From contig NZ_AKJK01000048.1 of assembly GCF_000282375.1 (NCBI RefSeq), positions 26,384-90,383 of the forward strand: a stretch of DNA of 64,000 bases, read 5' to 3'. Under the pieces are notes generated by a model. That model saw nothing but the letters and a program-made list of their open reading frames with translations. It was not told the DNA's origin and searched no databases. This document shows, in pieces, positions 8,892-20,069 of this stretch. The DNA comes from Pseudomonas sp. GM50. Lineage in GTDB: Bacteria > Pseudomonadota > Gammaproteobacteria > Pseudomonadales > Pseudomonadaceae. The number at the start of each line of letters is the position of its first letter. Position 1 is the stretch's first letter. The position numbers and the translations under genes were made by a program.

Positions 8892-10166
8892 TTACCAGTT
8901 CCGGCGTTTGATGCGCGTGAGTTCGCTTTCCAGTTCGGCCAGCGCCTGATCGACAGGCAACTCGCCCGCGAGCACGCCATGCACTCGATCGAAGAACGCA
9001 TTGGAGACCCGTGGATAGCGATCGGCAGTGATGGAGGCGGGGCGCATCACCCCATCGTTGAGAATGCTGTGCAGCTGAGCGTAGTAAGGCATTGCCGCGA
9101 GCAATTCGGGGTCTTGATACAGCGACTCGATAACCGGGTTATAGGCGCCTATCAGGGCACGATGTTTTTGCTCTTGGGCACTGGTCAGGTAGCTCACCAG
9201 TTCTGCGGCAAGTTTTGGGTGGGCGCTGTAACGCGATACCGCCAGACCCCAGCCACCGAGGGTGGATGCATGGCTGCCGGTCTCGCCGCCGCGGGGCAGG
9301 GGAGCAACCCCGACCTTGTCTTTTACGGCACTGTCCTGGCTTTGGACCAGGGCCCAGACATAAGGCCAGTTACGCATGAACAGCGCATTGCCCGACTGGA
9401 ACACGCCACGGCCTTCCTCCTCGGTGTAATTGAGTACGCCACGCGGGGAGATGTCGCCGACCCAGCTTTTGGCCAGGGTCAACGCCGTTCTTGAAGCCTG
9501 ACTGTTGACCACGATGTCGCCTCGTGAATTGACCAGCCCACCTTGCGGTTGGCTGCTGATCCACTCCAGCGCATTGCACGTCAGGCCCTCGTAGGCGCGC
9601 CCTTGAAAGATGTAACCCCACGCATTGGGATTCCCGGCAGTGCGCTCGGCCTGTTGAATATTCCTGGCGGTAGCGGTCATTTCCTCCCAGGTCTGGGGAA
9701 CCTGCTGGTTGTACTTCTCGAGCAAGTCCTTGCGGTAATACAGCAGGCCCGAGTCGGTGAACCACGGCATCGTCACCAGCCGCCCGTTCACCGTGGCGTT
9801 ATCCACCTGTGCCTGGAAGTAGCCTTGGGTCGCGTTGGCGGGAAGCACCTCGCGCAGGTCCATCAGGTGTTTAGCCAGCATCCCCGGCCACACCATATCG
9901 ATTTGAATGATGTCGATGTCGGCGGACTGCGCACTGAGGATCTGTTGGTAGAACGACAATCGCTCGGTCGCCGAGTTAGGCGTGGAAACCACCTCGACGT
10001 TGTTGCCGGTCTGTTTCGACCATGCCTCGACAGCCTCCTTGCAGAGTTGTAACTCGGCACCCACCGCACCGCACGAGATCGTCAAATTGGCTGCGCTCGA
10101 GAGGGATGAAAGCCCGGCACAGAGGGTGAACAGTGCTGCTGGAAGAAGAGATTTGAGCTGTTTCAT
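8892..10166 (-). CDS. Extracellular sugar-binding protein of ABC importer
   Basis: A 424-residue family 1 solute-binding protein. A signal peptide is clear (MKQLKSLLPAALFTLCAGLSSLSSA, cleavage near residue 25). The mature part has the hinge-type layout, with TGNNVEVVSTPNSATERLSFYQQ and DIDIIQIDMVWPGMLAKHL near the N-terminus. The start at 10166 follows an AGGG ribosome site; longer frames lack one and have no signal peptide at their N-terminus. First gene of the importer operon; its promoter region carries the palindrome at 10197-10208, so LacI-type repression is likely. Confidence 0.93.
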   Translation of the reverse strand: MKQLKSLLPAALFTLCAGLSSLSSAANLTISCGAVGAELQLCKEAVEAWSKQTGNNVEVVSTPNSATERLSFYQQILSAQSADIDIIQIDMVWPGMLAKHLMDLREVLPANATQGYFQAQVDNATVNGRLVTMPWFTDSGLLYYRKDLLEKYNQQVPQTWEEMTATARNIQQAERTAGNPNAWGYIFQGRAYEGLTCNALEWISSQPQGGLVNSRGDIVVNSQASRTALTLAKSWVGDISPRGVLNYTEEEGRGVFQSGNALFMRNWPYVWALVQSQDSAVKDKVGVAPLPRGGETGSHASTLGGWGLAVSRYSAHPKLAAELVSYLTSAQEQKHRALIGAYNPVIESLYQDPELLAAMPYYAQLHSILNDGVMRPASITADRYPRVSNAFFDRVHGVLAGELPVDQALAELESELTRIKRRNW

Positions 10167-10196
10167 AAAGCCCTCTTTATTTTTGTTTTTAGAAAA

Positions 10197-10208
10197 GTTA
10201 ACGTTAAC
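10197..10208. promoter_or_regulatory. LacI-type operator palindrome between importer and porin genes
   Basis: GTTAACGTTAAC is a perfect 12-base palindrome with a central CG, as in operators of LacI/GalR proteins. It lies 31 bases upstream of the binding-protein start and 127 bases upstream of the porin start. It is placed to control both divergent units and is the only such site I found in the locus. Confidence 0.7.
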
Positions 10209-10238
10209 ATCGTCAATGTAGCAGCGTATTTGCGATGA

Positions 10239-11900
<1,662 letters not shown>

Positions 11901-11990
11901 TGTGAGAGCGGGCTTGCTCGCGAAAGCGGTGTGTCAGTCAACATCAAAGCTGAATGACACACCGAATTCGCGAGCAAGCCCGCTCCCACG
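11901..11990. repeat. REP inverted pair (REPIN-like) after the porin gene
   Basis: Two 19-base arms at 11906-11924 and 11967-11985 are perfect inverted copies (GAGCGGGCTTGCTCGCGAA). A second inner match is GGTGTGTCA/TGACACACC. The outer arms belong to the Pseudomonas REP family. The element sits just after the porin stop and before the convergent racemase gene, and may also stop or stabilise transcripts. Confidence 0.85.
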
Positions 11991-12024
11991 GGGTTTGCGT
12001 CAGGCCGCTCCTACACGTCCATCC

Positions 12025-13263
12025 TTACCTGGACTTCAACACCTTGGGATTTGAATTACCCCAGATCGTATAGAGGTCGGCCAACAACGCGCCGTTGATG
12101 GTCTCAAGCTCAGTCTGGGTAATTTCTTCATCACCCTGTTTGCCATACAGTACCACTTCATCCCCCGCTTGCACGCCCTTGATCCCACTGACGTCAACCA
12201 TCAGCGTATTCATGGTGACCTTGCCGATCACCGGGGCGCGCTGGCCGTGAATCAGCACTGAGGCTTTGTTGGAGAATGCCCTTCGATAGCCGTCGGAGTA
12301 GCCGGCCGGGATGTTGGCGATCAATGAGTCTTTGCTCAGGGTAAAGGTGCGGTCGTAGCTGATGGTGCTGCCCGCCGGGTAGGCATTGACCGCCGCGACC
12401 CGCGACTTGAACTGCATCACCCGTTGAAACTCGTTATGCCCGCCCACTGGATAACCATAAAGCGCAGCCCCCGGGCGAACCATGTCCAGCCAACCTTCGG
12501 GCACCTCAAGGGTGGTGAAGGTATTGGCGCAGTGCAGGGTGATCAGGCTGCGGTCCAGTTTGGCGTGCTCGATCAGCCAGCCGGACTGCTCCTTGAATGT
12601 GGCCAGCCCACGGAGAACATCCTCGCGTTCCTCGACGGGAAAGTGAGTCATGATCCCGACGATATCCAAGTGATCCAGCCGCGTCACATCCACTGCCTGT
12701 TGTTGCCCCTGCGCCGTACTCATCTCCAGGCCATTGCGGCTCATGCCCGCCGAATTCAGCGCCAAGTGAACCGGCAGCTTTACGCCCTTGCGGGTGGCCA
12801 GTTCATTGAGCTGGCGTGCAACCTCCAGGTTACCGACCAGTTCCTCAATGTTGTAGCGCAGTGCACCCTCGACTTCTTCAACGGTAGCGCTGCGCAAACG
12901 CATCAGTCGGCCCTTGAAGCCTTTTGCCCGCGCAACGCGTGCCTCCTCGTTGCTCGCTACGCCGATACAGGTGATGCCCATCCTGATGGCGGAGGGGATC
13001 AGTAAACCAATGCCGTTTCCATAAGCGTCGGCTTTCATCACGGCGCACATCTGGCTTTTACCCGCCAGCCGTTGCTGGAGCTTGGCGATGTTTCCTTCGA
13101 AGGCCGCCTGATCAATCTCAAGCCAGGTGTTGGCCTGGCCTGATTGATTGTCGGCGCGAGGATGTTCAGGTGTGGGATCAAGTAAAGGGGCGGCGTCGAC
13201 CACAGGCATCATTGCCGAGAAAGCCAGTGCGAGTGTCAGCGTGCTGAGCATAAAACGTGGCAT
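12025..13263 (-). CDS. Periplasmic broad-specificity amino-acid racemase (alanine racemase fold)
   Basis: A 412-residue PLP enzyme of the Alr family, with a signal peptide (MPRFMLSTLTLALAFSAMMPVVDA) that housekeeping alanine racemases lack. The PLP lysine lies in VMKADAYGNG (about K77). A tyrosine in ISYDRTF matches the second catalytic base, and the C-terminal beta domain has GKVTMNTLMVDVSG. A secreted Alr-fold enzyme of this length matches broad-spectrum racemases (Bsr/BAR type) that act on Lys, Arg, Met, Gln and others. Start chosen at the ATG with GGAAG upstream. It is divergent from an ornithine-type aminotransferase and an amino-acid chemoreceptor, which suggests use of amino acids or release of D-amino acids; that link is inference. 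Confidence 0.87.
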   Translation of the reverse strand: MPRFMLSTLTLALAFSAMMPVVDAAPLLDPTPEHPRADNQSGQANTWLEIDQAAFEGNIAKLQQRLAGKSQMCAVMKADAYGNGIGLLIPSAIRMGITCIGVASNEEARVARAKGFKGRLMRLRSATVEEVEGALRYNIEELVGNLEVARQLNELATRKGVKLPVHLALNSAGMSRNGLEMSTAQGQQQAVDVTRLDHLDIVGIMTHFPVEEREDVLRGLATFKEQSGWLIEHAKLDRSLITLHCANTFTTLEVPEGWLDMVRPGAALYGYPVGGHNEFQRVMQFKSRVAAVNAYPAGSTISYDRTFTLSKDSLIANIPAGYSDGYRRAFSNKASVLIHGQRAPVIGKVTMNTLMVDVSGIKGVQAGDEVVLYGKQGDEEITQTELETINGALLADLYTIWGNSNPKVLKSR

Positions 13264-13307
13264 ATCGAGTCTTCCATACTGGATGAGGAAAGGCCCCATG
13301 CGCACGT

Positions 13308-13329
13308 GGATCTGGCATCAGCCAGATCC
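13308..13329. promoter_or_regulatory. Perfect short hairpin in the racemase leader
   Basis: GGATCTGGC and GCCAGATCC form a 9-base-pair stem around a 4-base loop (ATCA), 45 bases upstream of the racemase start. It has no U-tract. It could be a leader RNA structure or a regulator site. The rest of the 329-base divergent region (13264-13592) shows nothing else I can name. Confidence 0.45.
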
Positions 13330-13592
13330 CTGTGGCATCGAGCGAACAGCCATGGAATTTTTCAGCAAAGCCATCGTTTGTTTATGTGGAGTGACAGGCC
13401 TGACACAGCGGATGACGCTGTTAAACGGGACCAGACAACAGAGAATCCATCTGCACACTGGCAAGCACGGAATCGGCTGCCGAGGTGAAACTTTCAGCAT
13501 TCTGAGTCGAGAGTCCATTGGATAACAGCCGAGTCGGCCGCTTGAGTGGAGGGAGAATAACCGCACTCACTTCCCATTCTGGAAAGGTTCCC

Positions 13593-14876
13593 ATGCAAAC
13601 GACTAATACGGTGTTGATTCAGCCTTCGCGGTTCCCCGACCTGCAAAAGCCGCAGGAGGAGGCGGTCGATCGTGGAGATTTCGATCGTGTCATGGTCCCC
13701 AACTACGCACCTGCACCGTTTATCCCGGTCCGCGGAGAAGGATCGCGGCTCTGGGACCAGAGTGGTCGTGAGCTGATCGATTTCGCCGGCGGGATCGCCG
13801 TTAATGTGCTCGGCCATGCTCACCCCAAACTGGTCAGTGTGTTGACGGAGCAAGCGAACAAGCTCTGGCACATCTCCAACGTATTCACCAACGAGCCCAC
13901 ACTGCGTCTGGCGCGCAAGCTGGTGGATGCAACCTTCGCCGACCGCGCGTTCTTCTGCAACTCGGGTGCCGAGGCGAATGAGGCGGCGTTCAAGCTCGCG
14001 CGACGGGTGGCCCACGACCGTTACGGCGAGGAAAAATTTGAAATCATCGCCGCGGTGAACAGCTTCCATGGCCGAACACTGTTTACCGTGTGTGTGGGCG
14101 GCCAACCCAAATACTCCGACGGCTTCGGCCCGAGAGTCGAAGGGATCAGCCATGTACCGTTCAATGATCTGGCGGCATTGCAGAACGCAATCTCGGATAG
14201 AACCTGCGCGGTCGTCCTTGAGCCGATACAGGGCGAGGGCGGTGTGCTCCCGGCTGAACGTGCTTACCTGGAAGGTGCCCGCACGCTCTGCGATCAATTC
14301 AATGCGCTGCTGATCTTTGACGAAGTACAGACAGGCATGGGGCGCAGTGGAGAACTGTTCGCTTACCAGCATTACGGCGTTGAACCGGACATCCTGACCA
14401 GTGCCAAGAGCCTGGGGGGCGGGTTTCCGATTGGCGCGATGCTGACTCGCGAAGCGCTGGCTCAACATTTGGTGCCGGGCACCCATGGGACGACCTATGG
14501 TGGCAACCCTCTGGGTTGCGCGGTGGCCGAAGCGGTGTTTGACCTGGTGAACGATAGGGCCCTGCTCGATGGCGTCAAACAACGCGCAGAGCAGTTCAAG
14601 TCTCGCCTCGCGCAAATGGCCGGGCAATATGGCGTGTACAACGAGATCCGTGGGTTGGGGCTGCTCATCGGTTGCGTGCTCAGTGACGACTGGCGCGGGC
14701 GAGCAAAGGAAATACTGAGTGCGGCCGCCGGGCAGGGGCTGATCTTGTTGCAAGCCGGTCCCGATGTTCTGCGCTTTGCCCCCAGCTTGATTGTGACCGA
14801 GGCGGACATCGTCGAAGGGTTGTCCCGGTTCGAGCGCACGCTTGAGCTGCTGACCCGGGCTGCAAATCAGCCATGA
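13593..14876 (+). CDS. Acetylornithine/succinylornithine-type class III aminotransferase
   Basis: A 427-residue PLP aminotransferase close to ArgD/AruC. Landmarks are [24 protein letters not shown], the phosphate-binding [13 protein letters not shown] (about 120-132), [12 protein letters not shown] (about 242-253) and the PLP lysine in [11 protein letters not shown] (about K272). These enzymes move the delta- or gamma-amino group of an ornithine derivative, gamma-aminobutyrate or lysine analogue to 2-oxoglutarate. It has roughly 20 more N-terminal residues than typical ArgD. The start follows GGAAAGG. Its stop overlaps the start of the chemoreceptor gene. It is probably an accessory paralogue rather than the biosynthetic copy, since no arg genes are near. 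Confidence 0.87.
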   Translation: MQTTNTVLIQPSRFPDLQKPQEEAVDRGDFDRVMVPNYAPAPFIPVRGEGSRLWDQSGRELIDFAGGIAVNVLGHAHPKLVSVLTEQANKLWHISNVFTNEPTLRLARKLVDATFADRAFFCNSGAEANEAAFKLARRVAHDRYGEEKFEIIAAVNSFHGRTLFTVCVGGQPKYSDGFGPRVEGISHVPFNDLAALQNAISDRTCAVVLEPIQGEGGVLPAERAYLEGARTLCDQFNALLIFDEVQTGMGRSGELFAYQHYGVEPDILTSAKSLGGGFPIGAMLTREALAQHLVPGTHGTTYGGNPLGCAVAEAVFDLVNDRALLDGVKQRAEQFKSRLAQMAGQYGVYNEIRGLGLLIGCVLSDDWRGRAKEILSAAAGQGLILLQAGPDVLRFAPSLIVTEADIVEGLSRFERTLELLTRAANQP

Positions 14877-16762
14877 ATATTCACCTTAAGTTCAGCCACA
14901 AAATCCTGCTGGCCGTCTCGCTGATTGTCGTCGCCGCGTTCGCGTTATTCACCGTCTACAACGACTATCTGCAGCGCAGCGCGATTCGTAAGGACCTGGA
15001 GAGTTATCTTCATGAAATGGGCGATGTCACCGCGAGCAACATTGCCAACTGGCTGAATGGCAGAGTGTTGTTGATGGAGACCCTTTCACAGACGGTGGCG
15101 ATCAATCCAACTCCGGAGAACATCGCGCTATTGCTGAAGCAGCAAGTCCTGGCGTCGACGTTCATCGCCACCTATGTAGGGGATAAAGAGGGTAAGTTCA
15201 TGACTTACCCTGATGCCAGGATGCCGGAGGGTTACGACCCGCGTGCGCGCCCCTGGTACAAGGATGCCGTCAAGAGCAATGGCCCGACCATCACCGAGCC
15301 GTACCTTGACGCCACGACCGGTAACCTGGTGATCACCGTCGTCGACGCCGTCAGCAAGGCCGGGCAGACCCTGGGTGTCGCTGGCGGTGATCTGGGCCTG
15401 CAGGCCATTGCCGAGAGTATCAATGCGCTGGACTTCAACGGGATGGGGTATGCCTTTCTGGTCAGCAGCGAGGGCAAGATTCTGGTTCACCCGGACAAGG
15501 CGCTGGTGATGAAGACGCTCGCCGATGTCTATCCGCAAGATACCCCGCGCATCAGCAGCGACATCAGTGAAGTGCGGGTTGATGGCAACACCCGCATCGT
15601 TACCTTTGCACCAATCAAAGGTTTGCCCTCGCTGAATTGGTCTATCGGTTTGTCCGTGGACAAGGACAAGGCGTTTTTGATGCTCAGTGAGTTCCGTGCT
15701 TCAGCACTGGTCGCCACCTTCATCGCTGTGCTGATTATCATCGCGCTACTCGGCATGCTGATTCGCCTCCTGATGCAGCCGCTGCGGGTGATGACCGGGG
15801 CCATGCAGGATATCGCCGAGGGTGAAGGCGATCTGACCAAACGCCTGACCATCCAGACCCAGGATGAATTCGGCATCCTCGGTATGGCGTTCAACCGCTT
15901 CGTCGAACGGGTTCATGGTTCGATCCGCGAGGTCTCCTCGGCCACCGAGCAGGTCAACGAAGTCGCCCTGCGGGTGGTCAGTGCTTCCAATTCGTCAATG
16001 CTCAACAGCGATGAACAATCCAGCCGGACGAGAAGCGTGGCCGCCGCCATCAATCAGCTTGGTGCAGCCGCGCAGGAAATTGCCCGCAACGCAGCGCAAG
16101 CGTCGCATCAGGCCAGCGATGCCCGGGGGCTGGCTGAAGACGGTCAGCAGGTGGTCGATAGAACTATCCAGGCGATGAACACGTTGTCCGAGATGCTCAG
16201 CACCTCCAGCGTCAACATCGAAACCCTCAATAGCAAAACAGTGAATATCGGGCAGATTCTCGAGGTGATCAGCAGCATCTCCCAGCAGACCAATCTGCTG
16301 GCACTCAACGCCGCCATCGAAGCTGCCCGCGCCGGCGAGGCCGGGCGCGGTTTTGCCGTGGTCGCCGATGAAGTCCGTAACCTGGCCCATCGCACTCAGG
16401 AATCGGCGCAACAGGTGCAGACCATGATTGAGGAGCTGCAAGTCGGCGCCCGCGAGTCGGTCAGTACCATGAGTCAGAGCCAGCGCCACAGCCTGGAAAG
16501 CGTGGAGGTCGCCAACCTGGCCGGCGAGCGCTTGAACAGCGTGACACTGCGCATCGGTGAGATCGATGGCATGAACCAATCGGTCGCCACCGCCACGGAA
16601 CAACAGACCGCCGTGGTCGAGTCGATCAATACCGACATCAGGGAGATCAACACCCTTAACCGGGACGGCGTGGAAAACCTCCATTCGACCTTGCGGGCCT
16701 GCTCCGATCTGGAGCAGCAGGCGGCTCGTTTGAAGCAATTGGTGGGCAGTTTTCGGATCTGA
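14873..16762 (+). CDS. Methyl-accepting chemotaxis protein, PctA-like amino-acid sensor
   Basis: A 629-residue chemoreceptor. A membrane helix (about 10-32) is followed by a periplasmic dCache domain (about 35-275), a second helix (about 277-300), HAMP, and the conserved signalling hairpin [20 protein letters not shown]. The dCache domain holds [12 protein letters not shown] and [10 protein letters not shown], with Tyr121, Arg126, Trp128, Tyr129, Tyr144, Asp146 and Asp173 placed as in the known amino-acid-binding motif of dCache_1 receptors such as PctA. It therefore very likely senses free L-amino acids. Its ATG overlaps the aminotransferase stop, an unusual coupling of a metabolic enzyme with a chemoreceptor. 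Confidence 0.92.
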   Translation: MNIHLKFSHKILLAVSLIVVAAFALFTVYNDYLQRSAIRKDLESYLHEMGDVTASNIANWLNGRVLLMETLSQTVAINPTPENIALLLKQQVLASTFIATYVGDKEGKFMTYPDARMPEGYDPRARPWYKDAVKSNGPTITEPYLDATTGNLVITVVDAVSKAGQTLGVAGGDLGLQAIAESINALDFNGMGYAFLVSSEGKILVHPDKALVMKTLADVYPQDTPRISSDISEVRVDGNTRIVTFAPIKGLPSLNWSIGLSVDKDKAFLMLSEFRASALVATFIAVLIIIALLGMLIRLLMQPLRVMTGAMQDIAEGEGDLTKRLTIQTQDEFGILGMAFNRFVERVHGSIREVSSATEQVNEVALRVVSASNSSMLNSDEQSSRTRSVAAAINQLGAAAQEIARNAAQASHQASDARGLAEDGQQVVDRTIQAMNTLSEMLSTSSVNIETLNSKTVNIGQILEVISSISQQTNLLALNAAIEAARAGEAGRGFAVVADEVRNLAHRTQESAQQVQTMIEELQVGARESVSTMSQSQRHSLESVEVANLAGERLNSVTLRIGEIDGMNQSVATATEQQTAVVESINTDIREINTLNRDGVENLHSTLRACSDLEQQAARLKQLVGSFRI

Positions 16763-16798
16763 GCGGATGCTGATGCCAGTCAGTCAAGCTCAACCCAT

Positions 16799-17156
16799 TG
16801 TGGGAGCGAGCCTGCTCGCGATAGCGGAGTATCAGATGCAGAAATGTTAAGTGGGCCGACGCCATCGCGGGCAAGCCCGCTCCCACAGGTATCTGCTTTG
16901 ACCAACGGATGTGTGCCCGACATCAATCCCTTGTGGGAGCGAGCCTGCTCGCGATAGCGGTCTGGCAGTCACCGGAATGTTGAAGGTGCCGGCCTCATCG
17001 CGAGCAGGCTCGCTCCCACAGGTATCTGCTTTGACGAACGGGTGTGTGCCCGACACTAATCCCTTGTGGGAGCGAGCCTGCTCGCGATAGCGGTCTGGCA
17101 GTCACCGGGATGTTGAAGGTGCCGGCCTCATCGCGAGCAGGCTCGCTCCCACAGGT
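16799..17156. repeat. Array of three REP pairs, two in a 133-base tandem duplication
   Basis: Three inverted pairs of a Pseudomonas REP (TGTGGGAGCGAGCCTGCTCGCGA and its inverse) occupy this gap: about 16799-16889, 16932-17022 and 17065-17155. The second and third, with the spacer between them, repeat at a period of 133 bases with only a few mismatches, so the last unit arose by recent tandem duplication. The array lies between the chemoreceptor stop and the convergent end of the long leftward operon and accounts for nearly all of this gene-free stretch. Confidence 0.88.
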
Positions 17157-17171
17157 TGCGCCTAAGCTTAT

Positions 17172-18227
17172 TCAGAGCTGCACCCGTCGCAGTCTGCCGC
17201 TCAACGGGACGACGTTGTTGTCTGGCGTGGGCAGCGGCCGGCCGGTTAATCCCATGCCTTCGCTCACCAGTACCGCATCCTGCAACAGGCACAGGTTGGA
17301 AGGGGTATCCAGGCCGCGAGCGAGCACGACGACGTGGGCTGTTTGCAGGTTGCAACTCAGCAGTCGACCGGTGAAACGGGTAAAGCCGCCATGGAGCGGT
17401 TCGCCGTTCCAATCCGGCGGCAAGGGTTGCTGCAGGCGGTCGCAGAGTTCCAGGACCAACACGTTGCCCTTCGGACACAGCGCCAGTCCGGTGGGCAATT
17501 GCAGGCCGCGAATCAGGACTTCGATCTGCCCGCTGGCCGGCCAGGCCCGAATCACCTGGCCTGCCTTATCGGCAAAGTCGATGCCTTTGCGCGTCGGGTC
17601 GCCTTGCAGTTCTCCGGAGAACAGGCTGATCAGCACGGCATCTGTCGCCGGTTCGTACACCAGGGTCACGGGAACGGCTTCCTGGCCCTGGTCCAGTTCG
17701 GGTAGCTGAACCAGCACGCGTTCGTCCTGGCCGCTGGTGAACTCCACCAACTGATTGGTATCGGGTTTGACCGCCAGCCAACTGCGGCGAGTCGGGTGGT
17801 AACACAGCGCATTCAGATTGCCACGGCTGTGAAACACTGGCTCGGGCGGGGTGTATTGCAGGTCCAGCAGTTTGGAGCCCTCGACGTAATCGGTCTGGCT
17901 GACCAGGCAGCGCCCGTCACCGCAGGCGATGTCCGACAGCCCCATGATTTCATCGCGCAGCATGCGGGCCTGCATGTTCATGGCGCGAAAACCTTGCGCC
18001 AGTGTTTCGCGGGGCAGGTAGGCGCCGGGTCTGTGCGGATCCGGTCGCAGTCGACTGATACGGCCGCTGAAGGGCTGGTCCGGCAGGCCCGAACCGGCTT
18101 CGGTCAGCAGCAGGCTGCCATCGCTTTGCAGACAGACGCCGCGAGGGTTGAGCAGGCCCTCGGCGATGATCGTGCTTGGGCGCAACGTCTCAGTCGGTTG
18201 CGCCGGGATATGAACGGGAACGGGCAT
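17172..18227 (-). CDS. NHL/SMP-30-like beta-propeller protein, last gene of the ebo-linked unit
   Basis: A 351-residue protein made of repeated short blocks such as GLLNPRGVCLQSDGSLLLTEAGSG, GLQLPTGLALCPKGNVLVLELCD and GLDTPSNLCLLQDAVLVSEGMG. These are spaced as blades of an NHL/gluconolactonase-like propeller and resemble proteins annotated as ScyD/ScyE-like. No signal peptide is visible. The start at 18227 follows GGAGAG. It lies 30 bases after the upstream gene stop and is the final cistron before the REP array. Substrate or binding partner unknown. The likeness to Scy proteins is only at fold level, although scytonemin producers also carry ebo genes. Confidence 0.7.
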   Translation of the reverse strand: MPVPVHIPAQPTETLRPSTIIAEGLLNPRGVCLQSDGSLLLTEAGSGLPDQPFSGRISRLRPDPHRPGAYLPRETLAQGFRAMNMQARMLRDEIMGLSDIACGDGRCLVSQTDYVEGSKLLDLQYTPPEPVFHSRGNLNALCYHPTRRSWLAVKPDTNQLVEFTSGQDERVLVQLPELDQGQEAVPVTLVYEPATDAVLISLFSGELQGDPTRKGIDFADKAGQVIRAWPASGQIEVLIRGLQLPTGLALCPKGNVLVLELCDRLQQPLPPDWNGEPLHGGFTRFTGRLLSCNLQTAHVVVLARGLDTPSNLCLLQDAVLVSEGMGLTGRPLPTPDNNVVPLSGRLRRVQL

Positions 18228-18257
18228 AGGGTTTCTCTCCATGGACAAGGGGCACGA

Positions 18258-20066
18258 CTACTGCGGCGGTTGCCACGGTTCACCGGTGAGAAAGGCTCGA
18301 AGCAGCGCCCGCTGGCAAGGCGACATCGAGCGCACCACGGGCATGAACAGCGTGGTGCCTTTGTAGGCGTCCGAGGTTCGGGCGAGGATGGGGTTCTTGG
18401 CGGCCATGATCGCGTCGCGCTGATTGAGCGGGATGTAGCGCGACATGGCGGGGAAGGCCAGGTAGTGAAAACGCAGGACGTTCGGATACATCAGCTCCCA
18501 GGTAATGGTGGTGCCCGCGGGGATGCCGAAGTCGGTCTGTGCGTATTTGCGAAAGCTGGTGAAGTAGCCACTGCTTGGAAGGCCATTGGCCGTGCAGGTC
18601 AGGGCGACAAAACCGGCCTGGGCGGCACTGCCCGGTTTGACGGTGACGGGGAAGCTGACGGCGAGCTGGCCGGCGTCCACGGTCAGCGAAGCAGGGAAGT
18701 CGAGGAAGTCCCAGTATTGCGGTTCATCGTATACAGCAGGCGCAGCGGCCTGCAGGTCGATTTCGGTGGTGCTTTGGACCGGACCGCCCAGATACCTGAC
18801 CTGCAGGGTGAGCGACAAGCCATTGGGGTAATCCTCCAGATAAACGTTGCGCTGGTCGGCATAGACCCGATAGGTCGATTCGGTGGCTTGCAACGTGCTC
18901 CCGGCGACTTTGCCGGGCGCGTTGATCGCCAGGGCGGCGGTCCGCACCGCCTGTATCTGGTTGGCGGTCAGGGGCAGGTCGACGATGCCGCCATACACGT
19001 AGTAGTCGAATAAAAAGCGGTTGGTCGGCTCCAGGGTGGCCAGTGTGGTGGTGCCTGCGGTGATAGTGACGGGGCCGTAGTTCGCGTTGGGCCCGATAGG
19101 GCTGGTGATGTCGTCCCTGACAGCCCTGAAGGTTTCCTTCGGAATGACGTTCACCATATCGATGCTCAGGTAACCGTTGTTGCCCAGGTCGGCATAGCCG
19201 GCATTCCCCGTGCTCTGGTTGACCAGTTGCCGGCCCGGCTGGCAGTTCAGCGGCTCATCGGCGAAGGCCGGGGCCAGCGTTCCGATGACCCGGCCGATGC
19301 TCGGATTGGGGGTGTATCGACCGGCGCCATAATCGGCGTCCAGTTGTTCGGTGGTCATCGTGGGGCACATTTCGAACATGACGAAACGCAGCACGATGCC
19401 TGTCGCCCCGGGTGCCTGGATGATCGATCGCAGGCCAGCGCTGTTCTGATTCCAACTGACGATGCTGCTCAGGGGAAAGGTCAGTTGAAACGTGCCGCTG
19501 GCGTGGAAGGAGCCCGGCGCGTCCATTTTCGCGGGCAACAGCACACGCCCGGCGACGTCGAAACTGCTGCACACGGTATTACTGCGAATCAGCAATTGGA
19601 TGTCGCTGTTACCGCCAATTTGCAGACCGCCGACGAAAATCTGGGTGGTCGTTGAGGAGGTGGGGTCCAGGTCCACCATCATCGGGCCGGACACAGGCCC
19701 TTGTCCGGTCACCGGGTCCACCGAGCCGAGCAGATAGACCGGCTGGCCCACCATGTCGCCGGTGGTGCTGATGCCGCCCGGATTACCCTGGGAACTGATC
19801 AGGGCGTTCTGTATGTCGACCACATGCTGCCCGTAGTGATTCCAGCCGCCAGCGGTGTAGTAGTCGCCGTCAGGCGCGTTGATCATATTGTTCAGTTGAT
19901 CGTCGGTGTAAGACTGGGCACCCGGTGCCAGGGTCGAGGTGGTCAGGTCGAAGAGCGGCCATTCATCATTGCCGTCGTAGGGAATGGTAGGGGAGTTGTT
20001 CGGCAGGCTGACGTCCGTGCGGATACCGCCCCAGAAATTCAGTCGTGGTCCGTTCAGGATGCTCAT
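18258..20066 (-). CDS. Large protein with VioB/RebD-like N-terminus, copy 2 (602 aa)
   Basis: Function unknown. The N-terminus MSILNGPRLNFWGGI...NNSPT matches the opening pattern of VioB/RebD (MSILDFPRIHFRG...PTAN). Around residues 280-340 it has GYLSIDMVNVIPKETF, similar to the S-L-D-L-x-N-x-x-P segment of those proteins. It is much shorter than VioB (about 1,000 residues), and I see no ferritin-like C-terminal portion. The C-terminal 70 residues (MSRYIPLNQRDAI ... LFMPVVRSMSPCQRALLRAFL) match those of the 790-residue paralogue. No signal peptide. It begins 3 bases after a cytochrome-like gene, so the pair is coupled. VioB itself makes an iminophenylpyruvate or indole-derived dimer; whether this protein is catalytic is not known. 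Confidence 0.65.
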   Translation of the reverse strand: MSILNGPRLNFWGGIRTDVSLPNNSPTIPYDGNDEWPLFDLTTSTLAPGAQSYTDDQLNNMINAPDGDYYTAGGWNHYGQHVVDIQNALISSQGNPGGISTTGDMVGQPVYLLGSVDPVTGQGPVSGPMMVDLDPTSSTTTQIFVGGLQIGGNSDIQLLIRSNTVCSSFDVAGRVLLPAKMDAPGSFHASGTFQLTFPLSSIVSWNQNSAGLRSIIQAPGATGIVLRFVMFEMCPTMTTEQLDADYGAGRYTPNPSIGRVIGTLAPAFADEPLNCQPGRQLVNQSTGNAGYADLGNNGYLSIDMVNVIPKETFRAVRDDITSPIGPNANYGPVTITAGTTTLATLEPTNRFLFDYYVYGGIVDLPLTANQIQAVRTAALAINAPGKVAGSTLQATESTYRVYADQRNVYLEDYPNGLSLTLQVRYLGGPVQSTTEIDLQAAAPAVYDEPQYWDFLDFPASLTVDAGQLAVSFPVTVKPGSAAQAGFVALTCTANGLPSSGYFTSFRKYAQTDFGIPAGTTITWELMYPNVLRFHYLAFPAMSRYIPLNQRDAIMAAKNPILARTSDAYKGTTLFMPVVRSMSPCQRALLRAFLTGEPWQPPQ

Positions 20067-20069
20067 GAT

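Noticed and set aside
16799..17156. Regular repeats as a possible CRISPR array
   Set aside because: The units are inverted REP pairs with near-identical spacers, not direct repeats with unique spacers, and no cas genes are present.
17796..19013. 405-codon plus-strand open frame
   Set aside because: Crosses the junction of two well-placed minus-strand genes and lacks any recognisable domain.
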